From UBA6921 sp031363085 (GTDB taxonomy: Bacteria; Pseudomonadota; Gammaproteobacteria; SG8-11), in the NCBI GenBank assembly GCA_031363085.1, contig JANLTU010000143.1:1-17209 (forward strand): a stretch of DNA of 17,209 nt. The letters run 5' to 3'. A program made the translations under genes and the position numbers. Shown in pieces: positions 14,013 to 17,209 of this stretch; position 1 is the first letter of the stretch; each line of letters starts with the position of its first letter. The notes under the pieces are model-generated. The model saw only the letters and a program-made list of their open reading frames with translations. It ran no database searches and had not been told where the DNA came from.

Positions 14013-14066
14013 ATGAAAAGTTCCGACAAATCATCGAGCCAGGAGAACCAAAATGGAAGCTGTTAA
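14013..14066 (+). CDS. Possible 17-codon leader ORF overlapping the exporter start
   Basis: An ATG at 14013-14015, preceded by a GGGG stretch, opens a frame encoding MKSSDKSSSQENQNGSC that ends at TAA 14064-14066, 11 bp inside the exporter gene in another frame. The peptide is very polar (Ser, Lys, Gln, Asn). It could couple translation to the exporter, or simply be fortuitous. There is no known family. Confidence 0.2.
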   Translation: MKSSDKSSSQENQNGSC

Positions 14067-16455
14067 ATCGCGTTTTTTCCGTCCCTATGCGCAGTGGATC
14101 ATTGCCCATCGCCTTGTCGTTGCTATCGTGATCCTGGGTATCACGGCTTTTTTAGTCACCCGCATGGGCAACCTGCAGATGGACACCAATCCGGATCTGT
14201 GGGCGCCGCAGAAGCATGTTTATGTCGAGACCACGAACCTGCTGGACAAAATCTTCGGCGGTAAAAACTACACCGTGATCGGTATCGTTCCCAAACAGGG
14301 GGACATTTACCAGCCGCAGGTTCTGGCGAAGATCAAACGTATCCAGGATGCGATCGAGCAGTCGCCGCACGCGGTACGGCACAACGTGCTGAGCCTCGCC
14401 GCGAACAAGGTGAAGTCGATCAAGGGCGGCGCCGAGGGCATGGAAGTGCGACCGATGATGGAGACGGTGCCGCAAACTCCGGCGGAAATTGCAAAACTCA
14501 AAGCCGCAGTGGCCTCGATGCCGATTTATATCAATGCGCTGGTGTCGCCGGATGGTAAAGCGGCGGCGGTCGTTGCGGATTTCAAGCAGGACGAAACGAC
14601 GCCGAACTACATCGCGCTGACCGAGGACTTGCACAAAATTGTCGACCGCGAACGCGATGCTTCGGTGGATATCTACCTCGGCGGATTACCTGTCGTGGGT
14701 GAAGCCGCCGACGTTCATTTCATGAAGATGCCGATGTTCTTCGGCGCCGCGCTGCTCGTCATCATGCTCATTCAATACTGGTCGTTCCGCAGTTTTCAGG
14801 GAATGCTGCTGCCGATCCTGACCGGCATCTTGAGCGTCATTTGGGGTTTGGGATTCATGGGGCTGTTAGGCGTGCATCTGGACCCGTTGAACACGACCAC
14901 ACCGATTCTCATTCTGGCGGTCGCCGCCGGTCACGCGATCCAGATTCTCAAACGCTACTACGAGGAATACCACCGGTTACGCTCCACCGACATGAGTGCG
15001 CGTGAGGCCAACCGGGAGGCGGTGGTGGAGTCGATGGTGCGCGTCGGGCCGGTGATGATGGTCGCGGGCTTGATTGCGGCCATTACCTTCTTCTCGCTCG
15101 CGGGTACCGGCATCCCCATGGTGCAGCACTTCGGTGTGTTTGCCGGCGGCGGCGTGCTCGCCACCCTGCTGCTCGAGATGACCGTCATTCCGGTGCTGCG
15201 CTCGGTGCTGCGCCCGCCGAAAAAACGCGAAGCCGAGCGCGAACGCGCAGCGGGCATATTGGACAAATTTTTATTGGGTGTGGCGAACACTCTCGTCGGC
15301 GGCCGCGCGCCGTGGATCGTCGGCGGCGGACTCGCGCTGCTGGCGCTGGTGGGAACCGGCACAGCCTTCCTGCACATCGACAATAACTTCAAGCTCTACC
15401 ACAAGCCGAGCAGCGCGCTGCGTGTCGATGACGGAAAACTCAATCAGGCGTTCGGCGGCACCAACTCGATTCAGTTCTTGATCCAGACACCCGAGCAGGA
15501 CGGTATTAAAGATCCGAAGGTGTTGCAGGGCATCGCGCAGTTGCAGGCGTTTCTTGAGAGCCAGACGGACGTCGGCAAGACGCAATCCATCGTTGACTTG
15601 ATCAAGCGCATGAACCAGGCGATGCACGCGGACGACAAGGCGTTCTACACTGTTCCGCAGAGCCGTGAGCTGGTCGCGCAATATCTGTTGCTGTACTCGA
15701 CCTCTGGCGACCCGCAGGACTTCGACAGTTTTGTCGACAACGATTACCAGCGCGCAACCATTTGGACCTTCATCAAAAACGACAGTACCACCAGCGCCGA
15801 TCTTCTCGCGAAAAAAGCCCAGGCCATCATCGACAAGAGCTTTCCACCCGGAGTCACGGTGCAAATGGGCGGAAGCCTGCCGCAGATGATTGCGCTCAAC
15901 GAAGTCATCGTCCAGGACAAATTCCGCAACATGGCGCAGATGACGTTGGTGGTATTTATTCTGGGTGCCCTCGTCTTTCGCTCGCTGGTGGGTGGTCTGT
16001 TCGTCGTCATCCCGCTGTTCGCGGTGATGATCGCGAATTTCGGCGTGATGGGCTGGCTGCATACCCCGCTCGACATTAGCGCGATGGTCACGGCGGCCAT
16101 GGCCATTGGCATCGGCGCCGATTACGAAATCTATCTGCTGTTCCGCTTCCGTGAGGAGCTTGCCCGCAGCGCTAATGTCTTGACCGCGACCCGCAACTCC
16201 ATGCTGACCTCCGGCAAGGCCATTCTGTTCGTGGCGTTATCGATCATCGGCGGCTACGCGGTGCTGCAAACATCGGACTTCGCGTTTTACAACCAGCTCT
16301 CGAACATGGTGACGGCGACGATGGCGGTGAGCGCATTCTTCGCGTTGTTCTTCCTGCGCGCCCTGATGATGATTTTCAAGCCGCGCTTTATCTTTGGCGA
16401 CCAGCCCGAGGCTTACTTCAAACCTGCGCTGGCCACTGAAGGATCACGCCCATGA
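14053..16455 (+). CDS. RND/MMPL-family exporter (HAE3-like)
   Basis: This 800-residue proton-driven exporter of the RND superfamily is expected in the inner membrane. It has the two-fold layout: a first membrane helix (about 21-36), a large periplasmic loop, a bundle of about five helices (about 228-385), a second half starting with a helix at about 420-440, a second loop, and a final bundle (about 640-785). The second half has GIGADYEIYLLFRFREE with Asp690, the conserved acidic position; the equivalent place in the first half reads AGHAIQILKRYYEEY with His294. Single-gene MMPL/HAE3 pumps usually move lipids or hydrophobic compounds. AGGAG 7 nt before the ATG is a good ribosome binding site. 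The stop overlaps the LolA-like gene by 4 bp (ATGA), a coupling seen often for this pump and partner pair. An operator shared with both tetR genes lies upstream. Confidence 0.93.
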   Translation: MEAVKSRFFRPYAQWIIAHRLVVAIVILGITAFLVTRMGNLQMDTNPDLWAPQKHVYVETTNLLDKIFGGKNYTVIGIVPKQGDIYQPQVLAKIKRIQDAIEQSPHAVRHNVLSLAANKVKSIKGGAEGMEVRPMMETVPQTPAEIAKLKAAVASMPIYINALVSPDGKAAAVVADFKQDETTPNYIALTEDLHKIVDRERDASVDIYLGGLPVVGEAADVHFMKMPMFFGAALLVIMLIQYWSFRSFQGMLLPILTGILSVIWGLGFMGLLGVHLDPLNTTTPILILAVAAGHAIQILKRYYEEYHRLRSTDMSAREANREAVVESMVRVGPVMMVAGLIAAITFFSLAGTGIPMVQHFGVFAGGGVLATLLLEMTVIPVLRSVLRPPKKREAERERAAGILDKFLLGVANTLVGGRAPWIVGGGLALLALVGTGTAFLHIDNNFKLYHKPSSALRVDDGKLNQAFGGTNSIQFLIQTPEQDGIKDPKVLQGIAQLQAFLESQTDVGKTQSIVDLIKRMNQAMHADDKAFYTVPQSRELVAQYLLLYSTSGDPQDFDSFVDNDYQRATIWTFIKNDSTTSADLLAKKAQAIIDKSFPPGVTVQMGGSLPQMIALNEVIVQDKFRNMAQMTLVVFILGALVFRSLVGGLFVVIPLFAVMIANFGVMGWLHTPLDISAMVTAAMAIGIGADYEIYLLFRFREELARSANVLTATRNSMLTSGKAILFVALSIIGGYAVLQTSDFAFYNQLSNMVTATMAVSAFFALFFLRALMMIFKPRFIFGDQPEAYFKPALATEGSRP

Positions 16456-17209
16456 ATCTAAGCCTGAACCTACCCGACGCGCTTTACGCCGCTGCGCTGG
16501 CACTTACGCTCCAGACGCCGGCGCACGCCGCAGAACTGGGCGCGCAGGACATCATGGAGAAAAATTTCTTGGTGACAAAAGTCAAGACCCTGCGCACCGA
16601 AGCGACCATGGTGCTTATCAATGACAAGGGTCAGACGCGCGAACGCCGCACCACCACCCTCGGGCAATTGCAAAAAAACGGTATCGACACGAACCTGATC
16701 GTGCAATTTCAGTCCCCGGCGGATATCAAAGGCACCGGGTTTTTGCAGCTCGAACATTCCAACGGCGACGACGATCTGTGGATCTACCTCCCGGCGCTCA
16801 AAAAAAGCCGGCGACTGGTGGCCAGCAACAAAAAAGACAGCTTCGTCGGATCGGATTTTTCCTACGGCGATATCCTGCTGCCCAAGGCCGATCTCTATCG
16901 CCATGCACTGCTGCGTTCCGAACCGCTCGATGGCCAGGACTGCTATGTCATCGAGTCAACTCCTCGGGATGACGCCGTCAAACAAAACAGCGGCTACAGC
17001 AAAAAGATAACCTGGGTGCGCAAGGACAACTTCCTGGAGAATAAGGTCGATTATTTTGATCTGACCGGGCGGCCGCTGAAGACCCAAACGGTGTCCGGCC
17101 ATAAGCTGATGGAGCCGGAAAACCAACGTTGGATCGCGCAGCATCGCGAGATGTTGAATCACCAGACCGGCCACAAGACCACCTTCACATTCACCCACGC
17201 CGAAGTCGG
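16452..17209 (+). CDS. Outer membrane lipoprotein-sorting protein (LolA-like fold), 3' end outside window
   Basis: The frame is open from the ATG at 16452-16454 to the window end (252 complete codons, no stop). A hydrophobic leader ending in AHA is followed by AELGAQDIMEKNF, then long beta-strand stretches (TEATMVLINDKGQTRERRT, LIVQFQSPADIKGTGFLQ, DDDLWIYLPALKKSRRL) and the loop SFVGSDFSYGDIL. This pattern belongs to the LolA-like outer-membrane lipoprotein-sorting family, often encoded beside MMPL/RND pumps and thought to carry hydrophobic cargo through the periplasm. The ATG overlaps the exporter stop as ATGA. The leader (MNLSLNLPDALYAAALALTL) has no Lys or Arg in the n-region, unusual for a Sec signal. 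The family assignment is fairly firm; the cargo is unknown. Confidence 0.88.
   Translation, partial: MNLSLNLPDALYAAALALTLQTPAHAAELGAQDIMEKNFLVTKVKTLRTEATMVLINDKGQTRERRTTTLGQLQKNGIDTNLIVQFQSPADIKGTGFLQLEHSNGDDDLWIYLPALKKSRRLVASNKKDSFVGSDFSYGDILLPKADLYRHALLRSEPLDGQDCYVIESTPRDDAVKQNSGYSKKITWVRKDNFLENKVDYFDLTGRPLKTQTVSGHKLMEPENQRWIAQHREMLNHQTGHKTTFTFTHAEV

Overview
The window looks like chromosomal DNA from a gammaproteobacterium whose species I cannot name. The best taxonomic evidence is a class B bifunctional penicillin-binding protein (PBP1b type, with a UB2H-like domain). It is followed by an overlapping TPR lipoprotein gene, the arrangement described for ponB-lpoP in Pseudomonas. A divergent MltD-type lytic transglycosylase lies beside it. 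There are no RNA genes, CRISPR arrays or intact insertion sequences.

Layout. (1) 1-865: the 3' end of a WD40 beta-propeller gene with nearly identical 123-bp repeats. (2) 912-5910: a cell-envelope block. mltD and a small EamA-type membrane protein are on the minus strand. mrcB and an LpoP-like activator lipoprotein are on the plus strand, diverging from a shared 160-bp region. (3) 5911-6319: a gene-poor junction with a short orphan reading frame. (4) 6320-17209: about 11 kb of accessory genes, all on the plus strand. The order is TetR1, VOC/glyoxalase-fold protein, DUF1761 membrane protein, SDR, DoxX-like membrane protein, metallo-beta-lactamase-fold lipoprotein, epimerase-like extended SDR, TetR2, FabG-like SDR, NmrA-like protein, RND/MMPL exporter, and a LolA-like lipoprotein-sorting protein cut by the window end.

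The accessory block is the interesting part. TetR1 and TetR2 are paralogues, about 75% identical over 187 residues by hand count. The same 20-bp semi-palindrome (core TTRACTAACTA) lies at the predicted transcription start of both tetR genes and upstream of the exporter. This suggests one regulon under two duplicated repressors. Three SDR-fold proteins in the block lack residues of the canonical Ser-Tyr-Lys catalytic set, and the NmrA-like protein has an altered glycine motif. A 33-bp perfect direct repeat, which contains the ribosome binding site and start codon of the first SDR gene, brackets the DUF1761 gene and looks like an insertion scar. The lipoprotein signal peptide of the metallo-beta-lactamase-fold protein resembles the N-terminus of an SDR.

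My reading, which is inference, is a mosaic stress or detoxification and export locus. TetR repressors with conserved cysteines would sense a small, perhaps electrophilic, compound. Soluble Rossmann, VOC and MBL proteins would modify or bind it, and the RND pump with its periplasmic partner would export a hydrophobic product. The substrate cannot be read from the sequence.
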